Shown here: positions 47,902-57,779 of the stretch, piece after piece | Layout of the letters: the number at the start of each line of letters is the position of its first letter | Position numbering within the stretch: the first letter of the stretch is position 1 | Source: Campylobacter volucris | GTDB taxonomy: Bacteria > Campylobacterota > Campylobacteria > Campylobacterales > Campylobacteraceae | Length of the DNA stretch: 64,000 nt | Reading direction: 5' to 3' | Assembly (NCBI RefSeq): GCF_008245045.1 | Contig: NZ_CP043428.1 | Coordinates: forward strand, 868,001 to 932,000 | Made by a program: the position numbers and the translations under genes | The notes under the pieces: generated by a model | Database searches by the model: none | What the model was told of the DNA's origin: nothing | Seen by the model: only the letters and a program-made list of their open reading frames with translations

Positions 47902-48566
47902 TTACCAAAGGTTCTTTTGCTCTTTTTAAATTCTTTTATGATGGATTTAAATTCCTTTTTAGTTAAAGCAGGAAATAAAGTTTGACTAAAATAAATTTCA
48001 GCATAACTTGATTGCCAGATTAAAAAATTTGAAATTCTTTGTGCGCACCCTACCCTTAAAAATAAATCCACATCTTCGCTTAAATCTAAATTCGCTTGGA
48101 TATTTTCTTCATTAATCTCAAGTTTTTTTTCAATAACTTTTTTTACAGCTCTTACTATTTCATCTTTTCCACCATAAGAAATAGCTAAATTTAAATTTAA
48201 AGCATTGTGGTGTTTGGTTTGATCTTGAACTTTATTAATCTTATCTAGCGTTTTTTTATCTAAATAATCAAAATTTCCTATCGCCTTAAAACGCACATGA
48301 TTGGCTAAAAATTTTGGCAATGCATCATCTAAATATCTATCTAATAAACAAAATAAATACTCAATCTCCTCTTTAGGTCTTTGCCAATTTTCAGTGCTAA
48401 AAGCATAAAGTGTAAGATGAATGATTTTTTCTTCTATGCAAACTTCTATAATCTTTTCTATGGTTTTAGCCCCTTGTTCATAACCGACTTTTTCTAAAAG
48501 TCCATTTTTTTTAGCCCATCTCCTATTACCATCCATTACCACAGCTAAATGCTTTAATTCATTCAT
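47898..48566 (-). CDS. uppS: Undecaprenyl diphosphate synthase
   Basis: 222 residues. VVMDGNRRWAKKNGL is the substrate-binding start, LYAFSTENWQRPKEE the second block and FLRVGCAQRISNFLIWQSSYAEIY the third, with the usual G-x-RxSNF form. It makes the C55 lipid carrier for peptidoglycan and glycans. It lies in a long minus-strand run between unknown 48569-49192 and the prepilin peptidase. Confidence 0.96.
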   Translation of the reverse strand: MNELKHLAVVMDGNRRWAKKNGLLEKVGYEQGAKTIEKIIEVCIEEKIIHLTLYAFSTENWQRPKEEIEYLFCLLDRYLDDALPKFLANHVRFKAIGNFDYLDKKTLDKINKVQDQTKHHNALNLNLAISYGGKDEIVRAVKKVIEKKLEINEENIQANLDLSEDVDLFLRVGCAQRISNFLIWQSSYAEIYFSQTLFPALTKKEFKSIIKEFKKSKRTFGK

Positions 48567-48568
48567 AT

Positions 48569-49192
48569 TTAGCCTTTAATATCCATCAATCTTTTAAACA
48601 CAAACAAAGGTGATAAAATAGAAACAACTTCAAATTTAAAATACTCGTGTAAAAATTGCGCTACTTTTGCAAAAGGAGTTTGTATGCGTATAACTTTACC
48701 ATCATTAATATAAATTTTTAAAGCACCAAAAATCTCAAAATACAAATAAACTTCTACATTTTTTCCACTTTTTTTTGCCTCAAACAAAGCTCTTTCTGAG
48801 CCATACACAAAAGGTATATGATAAATTCCCTCAAAAAAAGCAAAAAACATTTCTTTGTAAATTTCATACTCATATGCATTTTTACTTTCTATGATTTTAT
48901 TGACAATGTAGTTTTTATACCAAGAATTTTCATCTCCATGTTCTAATAATTTTTCTATGATTAAATTTCCTTCTTCAAAAAGCTTTATATTAGGTTTTTT
49001 TAAAAGATTTTTAAAAGAAATTACGCCCTTATCCTCATAAACTTCTGCTAAATACTCTTCTCCTACTTCAAGCTCTATCATGCTTTTTGTTTCAAGCTTT
49101 TTTGTGTTTAATAATAAAACATAACGATTGTATGATTTTTTTTCTAAAATTTGCATTCTTATAGGTAAAGTTGAATTAATAATATTCACCAT
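48569..49192 (-). CDS. Conserved protein of unknown function
   Basis: 207 residues, no signal peptide and no known motif. Segments such as MIELEVGEEYLAEVYEDKG and FGALKIYINDGKVIRI suggest a beta-rich fold, with a helical middle. AAGGATTT precedes the ATG; it overlaps the coaBC end and is followed 2 nt later by uppS. A homologue sits in the same run in C. jejuni, as I remember it. I cannot assign a function. Confidence 0.7.
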   Translation of the reverse strand: MVNIINSTLPIRMQILEKKSYNRYVLLLNTKKLETKSMIELEVGEEYLAEVYEDKGVISFKNLLKKPNIKLFEEGNLIIEKLLEHGDENSWYKNYIVNKIIESKNAYEYEIYKEMFFAFFEGIYHIPFVYGSERALFEAKKSGKNVEVYLYFEIFGALKIYINDGKVIRIQTPFAKVAQFLHEYFKFEVVSILSPLFVFKRLMDIKG

Positions 49193-50349
49193 AAATCCTT
49201 CATATAAGAAGCCAAAACAAAAGCCAGTTTTTCTTTGCTCATTTTTTCACTTTGATAAATTTTATCTTTGGTGATAAAACTAATACAATTTTCATCATCT
49301 CCAAAAGTCATATTTTCATTTAAAACATTCAAACATACCATATCTAATCTTTTTTCTACTAAAGATTTTTTAGCATTACTCAAAGCATTTTGCTCATCAA
49401 ATTCCATTTTAAAGCCTATTTTTTTACCTTTAAAATCTAAATTTTTTAATATATCTTCATTAAGATAAAGTTTTAAATCAAATCCATCTAAATAATCACT
49501 CTTTTTGATTTTCCCAGAATACATTTTTGGTACAAAATCGCTCACTGCTGCACTCATGATTAAAACATCAAAATGCTTATAATTTTGTAATTTTTCTTTC
49601 AACTGGGCTGAAGAATTAAATTTTTCTATCTCATAAGCAACATCAAATTCAATAGAGCTTAAAAAAACCACCCTAGCTCCTAAAAAATACAAAGCATCGG
49701 CAATAGCCTTTGCCATTTTACCACTTGAAAAATTACTTATACATCTAACATCATCTATTTTTTCTTTAGTTCCACCACCGCTTATAACGATTTGTTTATT
49801 TATAAAAAAATCATCTTTAAATAAAGCTCTTTTTAAAGCATAAAATATAGTATTAACTTCGGCTAAAGCACCTAAACCATAGTCTTTACAAGCTAAATTT
49901 TTTACTACAGGATCAATGATGATATAATCATTTTCTTTAAGAATTTGCAAAGATTTTTGGGTGCTAAAATGCAAATACATATTCGTATTAGCCGCAGGAG
50001 CTATTAAAAAAGGTTTATGTTTTTGCACTGTTATTAAAGTTTGGATAAATAAATTATCTGCTATACCATTAGCAAGTTTGTTAATAGAATTTATACTAGC
50101 AGGGGCAAAAATTATAGCATCACAATCTTTGCTAAAAGCTATATGATTATTTTGATTTTGCCAACTTTCATTTTCTTCATATAAAATTTCATCTACCAAA
50201 GCTTCAAAACTAAGTTTAGTACAAAATTTTAAAGCTCCATTAGAAAGCAATACTTTAACCCTATAACCTTCTTTTTTGCATAAAGAAATTAACTCATAAG
50301 CCTTATAAAATGCTATACTGCCACTTACTGCTAGCAAGATAGTTTTCAT
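49186..50349 (-). CDS. coaBC: Phosphopantothenoylcysteine decarboxylase/synthetase
   Basis: 387 residues. The N-terminal flavin-dependent CoaC half has VSGSIAFYKAYELI, ANGIADNLF, PAANTNMY and NLACKDYGLG. The C-terminal CoaB half starts near residue 180 with VISGGGTKEKIDDVR and NFSSGKMA. Together they turn 4'-phosphopantothenate and cysteine into 4'-phosphopantetheine. The usual PxMNxxM motif reads PAANTNM here. It overlaps glmU by 4 nt. Confidence 0.94.
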   Translation of the reverse strand: MKTILLAVSGSIAFYKAYELISLCKKEGYRVKVLLSNGALKFCTKLSFEALVDEILYEENESWQNQNNHIAFSKDCDAIIFAPASINSINKLANGIADNLFIQTLITVQKHKPFLIAPAANTNMYLHFSTQKSLQILKENDYIIIDPVVKNLACKDYGLGALAEVNTIFYALKRALFKDDFFINKQIVISGGGTKEKIDDVRCISNFSSGKMAKAIADALYFLGARVVFLSSIEFDVAYEIEKFNSSAQLKEKLQNYKHFDVLIMSAAVSDFVPKMYSGKIKKSDYLDGFDLKLYLNEDILKNLDFKGKKIGFKMEFDEQNALSNAKKSLVEKRLDMVCLNVLNENMTFGDDENCISFITKDKIYQSEKMSKEKLAFVLASYMKDLW

Positions 50350-51638
50350 TTTTTACCTAATTTGTGATAGAAAAAATCTTCTTTAATTTCAGCCTTAGCT
50401 CTATTTATATACAAAGAACCTTTTTTTACATCTTTATAAACCGTGCTTCCAGCAGCTATGATCACATCATCTTCGACATTTACAGGCGCGATAAATTGCG
50501 TATCAGATCCAACAAAAACATTTTTACCTATTTTAGTTTTGTGTTTTTTTACTCCATCATAATTACAAGTAATACTTCCACAGCCTATATTACTTCCCTC
50601 ATCTATCTCACAATCACCCAAATAACTTAAATGCCCAGCTTTTACACCATTTAATAAAGCATTTTTACACTCTACAAAATTTCCTATATGAGTATTTTTT
50701 AAATGACACTTTGGACGCAAATGTGCTAAAGGTCCTATATCGCTATTTTTTACTATACTATCTTCAATCACACTTGAGCTTTTAATGATGGAATTAATAA
50801 TTTTTGATTTTCCTTCTATACGAACATTTTCATATACTTCACATTCACCTATAAATTCAACCTCATCTGAAATAAAAGTCGTAGCAGGCATATGAAAAAT
50901 CACTCCTTGTTTCATCCATTCTTTTTTAATTTCTTCTTGCATAATATCTTGAGCTAAAGATAATTCGATTTTATCATTTACGCCCATAAAATTTTGCTCA
51001 TCAACAAATACAGCATTAACCACATATCCTTTTTCTTTAGCTAAAAATACTGCATCGGTTAAATAATACTCTTTAGCTTTATTGTCATTTTTTATTAAAG
51101 GTAAAACTTCTTTTAAAATTTGAGCCTTAATCGCATAAACTCCACTATTACAAGCCTTTATAGCAAGTTCTTCTTTGCTTGCATCTTTGGTTTCTACAAT
51201 TTTTTCAATTTTTTCTTCTTTTAAAACTATTCTTCCATAGCTTTTTGGATCTTTTGCTTCAAAAACAGCCACGCTAAAATCATTTTCATTGAAAGCTATT
51301 TTTTCTAAATCACTAGATTTAACCAAAGGCATATCACCACATAAAATCAACACCTTGTCGTATTTGCTTTCATAACCTCTTAAAGCTCCTGCTGTTCCTG
51401 GATAATTTTGCAAATCTTGCTCTAAAAAGCGTGTATGTGGAAAATGCTCACGGACTACCTGCTCTACTTTTTCCTTTTGATGAGAAAGCACTATGCAAAC
51501 ATCATCACTAATTTTATAAGCTTGTTTTAAAATATGTAAAATCATAGGTTTAGAAGAAATTTTTTGCAAAACTTTTGGATTTTGTGATTTCATACGAGTT
51601 CCAAGCCCTGCTGCTAGTATAAGTATGGAAGTTTTCAT
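50346..51638 (-). CDS. glmU: Bifunctional UDP-GlcNAc pyrophosphorylase / glucosamine-1-phosphate acetyltransferase
   Basis: 430 residues from ATG at 51638, which follows AAAAAAGG by eight bases. The uridylyltransferase domain starts ILILAAGLGTRMKSQNPK. The left-handed beta helix begins near residue 240 and includes IGPLAHLRPKCHLKN, HLSYLGDCEIDEGSNIG and CGSITCNYDGVKK. It makes UDP-GlcNAc for wall and LOS. An in-frame ATG 14 codons upstream lacks a ribosome site. Confidence 0.96.
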   Translation of the reverse strand: MKTSILILAAGLGTRMKSQNPKVLQKISSKPMILHILKQAYKISDDVCIVLSHQKEKVEQVVREHFPHTRFLEQDLQNYPGTAGALRGYESKYDKVLILCGDMPLVKSSDLEKIAFNENDFSVAVFEAKDPKSYGRIVLKEEKIEKIVETKDASKEELAIKACNSGVYAIKAQILKEVLPLIKNDNKAKEYYLTDAVFLAKEKGYVVNAVFVDEQNFMGVNDKIELSLAQDIMQEEIKKEWMKQGVIFHMPATTFISDEVEFIGECEVYENVRIEGKSKIINSIIKSSSVIEDSIVKNSDIGPLAHLRPKCHLKNTHIGNFVECKNALLNGVKAGHLSYLGDCEIDEGSNIGCGSITCNYDGVKKHKTKIGKNVFVGSDTQFIAPVNVEDDVIIAAGSTVYKDVKKGSLYINRAKAEIKEDFFYHKLGKK

Positions 51639-51812
51639 GGTTTTACCTTTTTTGTAAAAGTTATTACTCAATTTTAACAAGCTAAAGTAAAAATTATAAA
51701 AATAACTTATGTCTAAAACAATCTTTTTAATAAATTTAAAAAATATTTTTCAATTCTTTTAAGAGTAAAATTGCTAAAATAATGCTTTAAATTTTCATTC
51801 TAAGGAAAAAAT

Positions 51813-52547
51813 TTGAGGTTTTTACTGGTTTTATTTTTATCAAGTTTAGCTCTTTTTAGTGCGGAAGTTACCATACCTACAGTAAATTTAAGCCTTAGTG
51901 CACCTAATAATCCTCAACAACTTGTAACCACCTTAAATATCGTCATAGTTTTAACCATACTAGCACTTGCTCCAACTATTATTTTCGTAATGACTTCATT
52001 TTTAAGACTTGTAGTAGTGTTTTCTTTTTTAAGAACTGCCCTTGGTACTCAAACTATGCCACCAAATACTATTTTAGTTACCTTGGCTTTGATTTTAACC
52101 TTTTTCATCATGGAACCTGTTGCAACCAAATCATACAACGAGGGTATAAAACCTTACATAGCTGAACAAATTGGCTATGAAGAAGCTTTTGAAAAAAGTG
52201 TAAAACCTTTTAAAGATTTTATGCTAAAAAACACTAGAGAAAAAGATCTAGCACTTTTTTATAGAATTAGAAATTTAGAAAATCCAAAAACCATAGACGA
52301 TGTTCCTTTAACTGTTTTAGTACCTGCTTTTATGATTAGCGAGCTTAAGACAGCTTTTGAAATAGGCTTTTTGCTTTTCTTGCCATTTTTAGTTATTGAT
52401 ATGGTGGTAAGCTCGGTTTTAATGGCTATGGGTATGATGATGCTTCCACCTGTAATGATCTCTATGCCTTTTAAATTGCTCATTTTTGTATTAGTAGATG
52501 GATGGAATTTACTCATTCAAAATCTAGTCAAAAGTTTTTTAACTTAG
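51813..52547 (+). CDS. fliP: Flagellar export apparatus protein FliP
   Basis: 244 residues. A signal peptide (FLLVLFLSSLALFSA) is followed by FliP membrane segments and the signatures VVVFSFLRTALGTQ and MMMLPPVMISMPFKLLIF. It forms the export gate with FliQ and FliR and receives substrates through FlhA. It starts with TTG seven bases after TAAGGA. The gene is directly followed by the AEC transporter with no spacing. Confidence 0.96.
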   Translation: MRFLLVLFLSSLALFSAEVTIPTVNLSLSAPNNPQQLVTTLNIVIVLTILALAPTIIFVMTSFLRLVVVFSFLRTALGTQTMPPNTILVTLALILTFFIMEPVATKSYNEGIKPYIAEQIGYEEAFEKSVKPFKDFMLKNTREKDLALFYRIRNLENPKTIDDVPLTVLVPAFMISELKTAFEIGFLLFLPFLVIDMVVSSVLMAMGMMMLPPVMISMPFKLLIFVLVDGWNLLIQNLVKSFLT

Positions 52548-53456
52548 ATGATATATACTTCTTTATTTGGTATATTTTGCCTACTTTTTACTGGCTATCT
52601 TGCAAAAAAAATCAAAATTTTAAAACAAAAACAATCAAGAACATTTCTTGATTTTGCTATTATCTTTGCTTTACCATGTTTAATTTTTGAGCGTGTTTAT
52701 CATTTAAATTTTGATTTTTCTTTAATTATTGTAATTTTACTGGGATTATTTAGCGCTCTTTTTTCAGCCTTTTGCTGCACACTTTTAGCAATGTATTTTA
52801 ATTTTAGCAAGAACACATTGGTGAGTATTTTTTTACTTGCTAGTTTTGGAAATACTTTATTTGTAGGAATTCCCATCATAACAGGAATTTATCCACAAAC
52901 TAATTTTTTAGGAGAAATCATACTTTATGATGCACTAGCCACTGCCTTACCTGTAGCTTTGTTAGCACCTTTTATCATCTCTTTAGCAAGCAACCAAAAG
53001 ACTAATTTTTTCACAAATATTAAAAAAGTTTTAACTTTTCCGCCATTTATTGCTTTATTTTTAGGACTAGTTTGTAAATTTTTTACTTTGCCAGAATTTA
53101 TCTTTGAACCATTGCGTATGCTTGGAGCAAGTGCTACACCCATAGCTCTTTTTGCTATAGGATTAAATTTAGGATTTTTAAGTATTGTAGCTTCTTACAA
53201 AAGCACAATAATAGTAATTTTTTCTAAAATGATCTTAACTCCTTTAATATTTTTAATGCTTTTAAAATTTTTTAATTTTCACTTAAATTCAAGTCTAAAT
53301 ATAGCCATATTAGAATCAGCTATGCCAACTATGACATTAATTGCAGCAATGATCATGAAAGCAAAATTAGATACAAATTTAGCTGTAAGCGCTGTAGCCT
53401 TTGGTATCATCTTTGCCTTTATTTCTTTACCTATTTGGGTATATGTTTTAGTGTGA
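52548..53456 (+). CDS. AEC-family (auxin efflux carrier-like) transporter
   Basis: 302 residues, about ten membrane helices in two five-helix repeats. FALPCLIFERV, SFGNTLFVGIPIITGIY and ESAMPTMTLIAAMIMKAK are AEC/BART-type motifs, including conserved prolines and asparagine. Bacterial relatives move organic acids such as malate or lactate, but the substrate is open. The ATG follows the fliP stop directly, and pabB starts four bases after it ends. Confidence 0.85.
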   Translation: MIYTSLFGIFCLLFTGYLAKKIKILKQKQSRTFLDFAIIFALPCLIFERVYHLNFDFSLIIVILLGLFSALFSAFCCTLLAMYFNFSKNTLVSIFLLASFGNTLFVGIPIITGIYPQTNFLGEIILYDALATALPVALLAPFIISLASNQKTNFFTNIKKVLTFPPFIALFLGLVCKFFTLPEFIFEPLRMLGASATPIALFAIGLNLGFLSIVASYKSTIIVIFSKMILTPLIFLMLLKFFNFHLNSSLNIAILESAMPTMTLIAAMIMKAKLDTNLAVSAVAFGIIFAFISLPIWVYVLV

Positions 53457-53460
53457 AAAA

Positions 53461-55206
53461 ATGAATTTTGGAATTTTTGGTGATTATATTTATCATGATT
53501 TAGCCTTTAGTCTAAAAGCTTATAATAAAAAACAAAGTAAAAAAGTTTTTAAAATCATTGAAAAAAACCAAGATAAATTTTATTTTTTAGGCTATGTAAA
53601 ATATGAATTTTATAAATATTTAAAAGATAAAAACTACGCAAGTGCTGAACCTTTTGTGTATTTTTTAGCTTTTAAAGAAAAAACTCATTTTACTCATCAA
53701 GAACAAATTTTAGATTTTTGTGCTATTTTCACTCAAGATTTTGATCAACAAAAATATTTTAAAAATTTTAACGAAGTTAAAAACGCCATAGCAAAAGGAC
53801 AAAGTTACCAAGTCAATCTAACCCAAGAATTACATTTTAAATCAAATCTTAATTTATATGAAATTTTTCTTAGTCTTTATCTTAAACAAAATACTAAATT
53901 TAAAGCATACATAAAAAATGAATTTTTAGAACTTGCTTCATTTTCCCCTGAACTTTTTTTTAAAATAAAAAATAATACCATTTGCACCAAACCTATGAAA
54001 GGGACTATAAAACGATCTTTAGATTTAAAAGAGGATGAAAATTTAAAAAAATTCTTACAAAATGATGAAAAAACCATTAGCGAAAATGTGATGATAGTTG
54101 ATTTATTACGCAATGATTTATCAAAAATTATCAAAAAAAATACTCAAAAAACAAAACTTTTTATAACAAAAACCTATCCTACTTTACACCAACTTATATC
54201 AAAAATTAGCGGAAAATTAAAAAATAATATGGATTTTTTCACCATCTTTAAAGCTCTTTTTCCATGTGGTTCTATAACAGGAGCTCCCAAACTAGAAACC
54301 ATAGAGCTTATAAAAAATTTAGAGCAAAGAGAGCGAGGAATTTATTGTGGTGCTATAGGATTGATACATAAAAATAAAGCTAAATTTAGCGTTGCAATTA
54401 GAACCATAGAAAAAAACAATAACGAGAATTTTTATAGATACGGCGTTGGTAGCGGACTTGTATGGGATTCTAAACAAGAAGATGAATTTGAAGAATTGCG
54501 TTTAAAAAGTAAAATTTTACAATCAGATTTTTATTTATTTGAAACGATGTTTTATCAAGATGGTAAAATTTTATTTTTTAAAGAACACTTACAAAGACTC
54601 TTAAATTCAGCCATATTTTTTCATTTTGATACTCAAAAAATCATGCAAGATTTTAAATTCACAGCAAAAAAAGATAAAAAAATTCGTTTTAAATCTTTGC
54701 AAGAATTTAATGACTTTATTTTTAATAATAATTATTTTTTCACTAAAAGCACTTTTAAATATCAAGGACAAAAAATCATAAAATTAAAACTTTTTAAAAA
54801 TGGTTTATATGAGTTAGAATTTAGCGATATAAAAGAAAATACTAATGATAAATTAATCCTTAGCAATGAACTTTTAAAAGTCAATTTTTTAACTCACCAC
54901 AAAAGCTCTTTACGCAGTATTTATGAAAAAAATTCATATTTATGGAAAGAAGATTTATGCTATGATGTAGCTTTTTTTGATAAAGAAAATATTTTACATG
55001 AGGGCTCAAGAAGTAATATCATAGTAAAAATTGATGATAAATATTTTACCCCTTATGCTAAAAATTGCTTAAATGGAATTTATAGACAAAAACTTTTAAA
55101 ATACAAACTCATTCAAGAAAAAAATATCAGCAAAAACGAACTTTTAAATTCCAAAGAAATTTATGCTATCAATTCTGTAAGAGGCTTAAAAAAGGTAGTT
55201 TTATGA
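53461..55206 (+). CDS. pabB: Aminodeoxychorismate synthase component I fused to aminodeoxychorismate lyase (PabB-PabC)
   Basis: 581 residues. The first 345 form a chorismate-binding domain with KPMKGTIKR; the lysine there marks PabB, where anthranilate synthases have alanine. SENVMIVDLLRNDLS, LFPCGSITGAPK and YCGAIGLI follow. From about residue 355 a class IV aminotransferase-type PLP domain appears: LFETMFYQDGKILFF, THHKSSLR with the likely PLP lysine, and LHEGSRSNIIV. Both steps lead to p-aminobenzoate for folate. It overlaps pabA by 4 nt. Confidence 0.92.
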   Translation: MNFGIFGDYIYHDLAFSLKAYNKKQSKKVFKIIEKNQDKFYFLGYVKYEFYKYLKDKNYASAEPFVYFLAFKEKTHFTHQEQILDFCAIFTQDFDQQKYFKNFNEVKNAIAKGQSYQVNLTQELHFKSNLNLYEIFLSLYLKQNTKFKAYIKNEFLELASFSPELFFKIKNNTICTKPMKGTIKRSLDLKEDENLKKFLQNDEKTISENVMIVDLLRNDLSKIIKKNTQKTKLFITKTYPTLHQLISKISGKLKNNMDFFTIFKALFPCGSITGAPKLETIELIKNLEQRERGIYCGAIGLIHKNKAKFSVAIRTIEKNNNENFYRYGVGSGLVWDSKQEDEFEELRLKSKILQSDFYLFETMFYQDGKILFFKEHLQRLLNSAIFFHFDTQKIMQDFKFTAKKDKKIRFKSLQEFNDFIFNNNYFFTKSTFKYQGQKIIKLKLFKNGLYELEFSDIKENTNDKLILSNELLKVNFLTHHKSSLRSIYEKNSYLWKEDLCYDVAFFDKENILHEGSRSNIIVKIDDKYFTPYAKNCLNGIYRQKLLKYKLIQEKNISKNELLNSKEIYAINSVRGLKKVVL

Positions 55207-55766
55207 AAGTTTTAATTATAGATAATTATGATTCATTTACTTACACCATAGCCTTTTATCTTAAAGAACTTGATGTTAAATATAAAATCATTAAAAATGA
55301 TAAATTCAAACACCCAAAAAAACTTAAAAAATATAATTTTACCCATCTAATCATTTCTCCAGGGCCTAATTCCCCTAAAGAATCAAAACTTAGTCTAAAA
55401 GCTATTAAATACTTTAAAAAAGATAAAAAAATTCTTGGAATTTGTTTAGGACACCAATGCATAGCACATGTTTTTGGTGGTAAAATTTCTAAACTTTCAA
55501 ACCCAACTCATGGTAAAATAAAAACTATCGATTTTGCACCAAATCCTCTTTTTAAAAACATAAAAACAAATTTTCAAGTCTGTTTGTATCACTCTTTATA
55601 TGTTAGTGATATAGGTAAAAAATGCAAAATTCTAGCCAAAAGCAAAGATGGTATCATAATGGCCTTAAAGCATAAAAAATACGATATTTACGGAGTGCAA
55701 TTTCACCCAGAAGCTATTTTAAGTCAAAATGGTAAGAAGCTTTTGCGAAATTTTATTTTATTATAA
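55203..55766 (+). CDS. pabA: Glutamine amidotransferase subunit of aminodeoxychorismate synthase
   Basis: 187 residues, class I amidotransferase. The triad is visible: GICLGHQCIAHVFGG with the nucleophilic cysteine and YGVQFHPEAIL with His and Glu. It supplies ammonia to PabB. PabA and TrpG are hard to separate by sequence; the ATGA overlap with pabBC argues for PabA. In some bacteria, one such subunit serves both folate and tryptophan synthesis. Confidence 0.93.
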   Translation: MKVLIIDNYDSFTYTIAFYLKELDVKYKIIKNDKFKHPKKLKKYNFTHLIISPGPNSPKESKLSLKAIKYFKKDKKILGICLGHQCIAHVFGGKISKLSNPTHGKIKTIDFAPNPLFKNIKTNFQVCLYHSLYVSDIGKKCKILAKSKDGIIMALKHKKYDIYGVQFHPEAILSQNGKKLLRNFILL

Positions 55767-55841
55767 AAAATGTTTTAAATATATTTATTTTTAAATATAT
55801 AAAATATTATCATTTTCATTGCAAAAAAATATTTTTTCTAT

Positions 55842-55847
55842 TATAAT
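55842..55847 (+). promoter_or_regulatory. Possible -10 box of the periplasmic reductase operon
   Basis: TATAAT after a T-rich run (ATTTTTTCTAT), 70 nt before the flavoprotein ATG. A second TATAAT at 55903-55908 touches the ribosome site and is too close to the start to be used for this mRNA. Confidence 0.4.
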
Positions 55848-55917
55848 TCAAAATAATTTTTAAATATTAGTAAATATTTAATGCTTTATTTTAAATTATT
55901 TTTATAATGGAGAAAAT

Positions 55918-57417
55918 ATGGAAAAGTTATCTAGAAGGGGTTTTATAAAACTTGCTACTGCTTCTGCCATAAGCACACCTTTAATTTTAAATGCTTCGCC
56001 AAATCAAACATCTAAAATCAATTTTGATGAAATTTATGATGTTATAGTGGTTGGAAGTGGTATTAGTGGGCATATATGTGCAACTTATCTTGCAAAAAAC
56101 AAGCTTAATGTTTTAATGATTGAAAAAATGGATAGAATTGGAGGTAACTCTGCTTTATCTCAGCAAGATTTTGCTGTAATGGGTTCTGATTTGCAAAAAA
56201 AGGAAAATATACAAGATAGTGTTGAACTTTTCCTTAAAGATTTAAATAAAGTTGGACAAGGATATAACCATAAAGAGCAAAGTTTAAGATTAGTAAAACA
56301 CTCTAATGAAGCTTATGAATTTGCCAAAAGTTGTGGTATAAAATATTCAGACAAACTCAAATTCTTAGGTGGCCATAGTGTGCCAAGAACCATACAAACC
56401 ATAGGTGGTGGTGGTCAAGCTATCCAAACAATACACCAAACCTTTCTAAAAGAAGGTGGAAAATTTAAAAAAGAAACTAAATGTGATGAAATTTTAAAAA
56501 ATGAACAAGGTGAAGTAATAGGGATTAAAGTAAGAGAAAATTATCGTTTTAATCGAGAGTTAAGAAACGATGATAGAGAAAATACTTCAGGAAATACAAA
56601 AACATATCAAGCAAGATTAGCAGTTGTTTTTGCAACAGGAGGATTTAGTAGAGATGTGGAATATAGAAGCATTGCTAATCCTAGACTAAAGCTTGCATAT
56701 ACTCCTTCAAATTTAGGCCAAACAGCTGGTGCTTTAAAAATCATGGCAAAAGCCGGAGGAAACCCTGTGCAAACTGCTTTGAGTAGATTTTCTTTTGGTA
56801 TTCCAACAGAAGATTTAATATATGGTATTATAGTAGATGATAGATCGCAAAGATTTTTAAATGAAGATGGTGATCGTCAAGTGCTTTCTAATAAAATTTT
56901 ATCTCATATGGATACGATAAATACAACAAATTACCCTATTGTTATTTTTGACTCCAATGGTTTTGCAAATTCTCATGATCCAAGAAGAATGAATAGTTTT
57001 ATAACTTCTGGCAAAATGCACAAATTTCAAACCTTAGAAGAATTATCAACATATTTTGATTTAAATCTTGATACTTTAAAACAAACCATAGCAAAATACG
57101 AAGAAGGTTTAAAAAATAACAAAGATGAATTTGGCAAAGACTTAAGCAAATCAAAAAATTCAGGTATCAACAAAGCTCCATTTTATGCTATGAAAGCTGC
57201 ACCAAGCTTAAGCTATACACCTGGTGGAATTTTCATTGATACCAATATGAAAGTTTTATCTTTGCAAGATAACGCCCCAATTCCTAATCTATATGCGATA
57301 GGAGAAGCTACAGGAGGAGTCCATGGAGCAAGTAGATTAACAAGTTGTTCCATACCTGATTGTATGACATCTGGATTATTGTGTGCAAAAAATATCATTA
57401 ATGAGAAAAAAATATGA
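55918..57417 (+). CDS. Tat-exported flavoprotein reductase of the fumarate/urocanate/methacrylate reductase superfamily
   Basis: 499 residues. The N-terminus has a twin-arginine signal, SRRGFIK then a hydrophobic stretch. FAD binding: VVGSGISGHICA near residue 46 and NLYAIGEATGGVHGASRL near 457. The catalytic arginine of soluble fumarate reductase is kept (R320 in NEDGDRQVLS), as is the substrate arginine (R473). Other substrate residues differ: the HHTMGG histidine is tyrosine (Y433 in SYTPGG), and the TExxR block reads TEDLIYG. It should be a periplasmic reductase of an unsaturated acid, not plain fumarate. AATGGAGAAAAT precedes the ATG. Two cytochrome genes follow. Confidence 0.85.
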   Translation: MEKLSRRGFIKLATASAISTPLILNASPNQTSKINFDEIYDVIVVGSGISGHICATYLAKNKLNVLMIEKMDRIGGNSALSQQDFAVMGSDLQKKENIQDSVELFLKDLNKVGQGYNHKEQSLRLVKHSNEAYEFAKSCGIKYSDKLKFLGGHSVPRTIQTIGGGGQAIQTIHQTFLKEGGKFKKETKCDEILKNEQGEVIGIKVRENYRFNRELRNDDRENTSGNTKTYQARLAVVFATGGFSRDVEYRSIANPRLKLAYTPSNLGQTAGALKIMAKAGGNPVQTALSRFSFGIPTEDLIYGIIVDDRSQRFLNEDGDRQVLSNKILSHMDTINTTNYPIVIFDSNGFANSHDPRRMNSFITSGKMHKFQTLEELSTYFDLNLDTLKQTIAKYEEGLKNNKDEFGKDLSKSKNSGINKAPFYAMKAAPSLSYTPGGIFIDTNMKVLSLQDNAPIPNLYAIGEATGGVHGASRLTSCSIPDCMTSGLLCAKNIINEKKI

Positions 57418-57779
57418 AAAAAATACTAAGTTTATTGACATTTTTTTTATGTTTTAATTTTTTATATGCTGATAATGTGGATTTAAATAAAACGATGAAG
57501 CCTCATCATAAAAGCGTTCAGATTAGTTGTAAGGATTGTCATGGAGCTATTCCAAAAGAAAAATTTAAACCCGTGCAGACTCAAACCTGTCTTAATTGCC
57601 ATAAAAGTAAAGAATTTCTAGCGCAAAGATTAGATTTTTTAGACAAGAAAAATCCTCACAATTCTATCCATGATGGGTTAAATTTAAATTGTTATTCATG
57701 TCATAATGAGCACAAACCATCTTATAATATGTGCAAAGACTGCCATAATACTTCAAAATGGATGAGAGAGATAAAATAA
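57414..57779 (+). CDS. Periplasmic tetrahaem cytochrome c (c3 family)
   Basis: 121 residues. A signal peptide (KKILSLLTFFLCFNFLYA, then DNV) is followed by four CxxCH haem sites: CKDCH, CLNCH, CYSCH and CKDCH, plus extra histidines that could be the distal ligands (HHKS, NPHNSIH). This layout matches the cytochrome domain of flavocytochrome c fumarate reductases, here encoded as a separate protein. It should pass electrons to the flavoprotein encoded just before (ATGA overlap). Confidence 0.92.
   Translation: MKKILSLLTFFLCFNFLYADNVDLNKTMKPHHKSVQISCKDCHGAIPKEKFKPVQTQTCLNCHKSKEFLAQRLDFLDKKNPHNSIHDGLNLNCYSCHNEHKPSYNMCKDCHNTSKWMREIK

Noticed and set aside
51708..51761. Short frame of 17 codons before fliP
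   Set aside because: Too short, without a ribosome site, and its codons follow the local A/T composition.
55779..55800. Hairpin ATATATTTA-TTTT-TAAATATAT after pabA
   Set aside because: All-AT stem with low stability; it may end transcription weakly but cannot be supported as a terminator.
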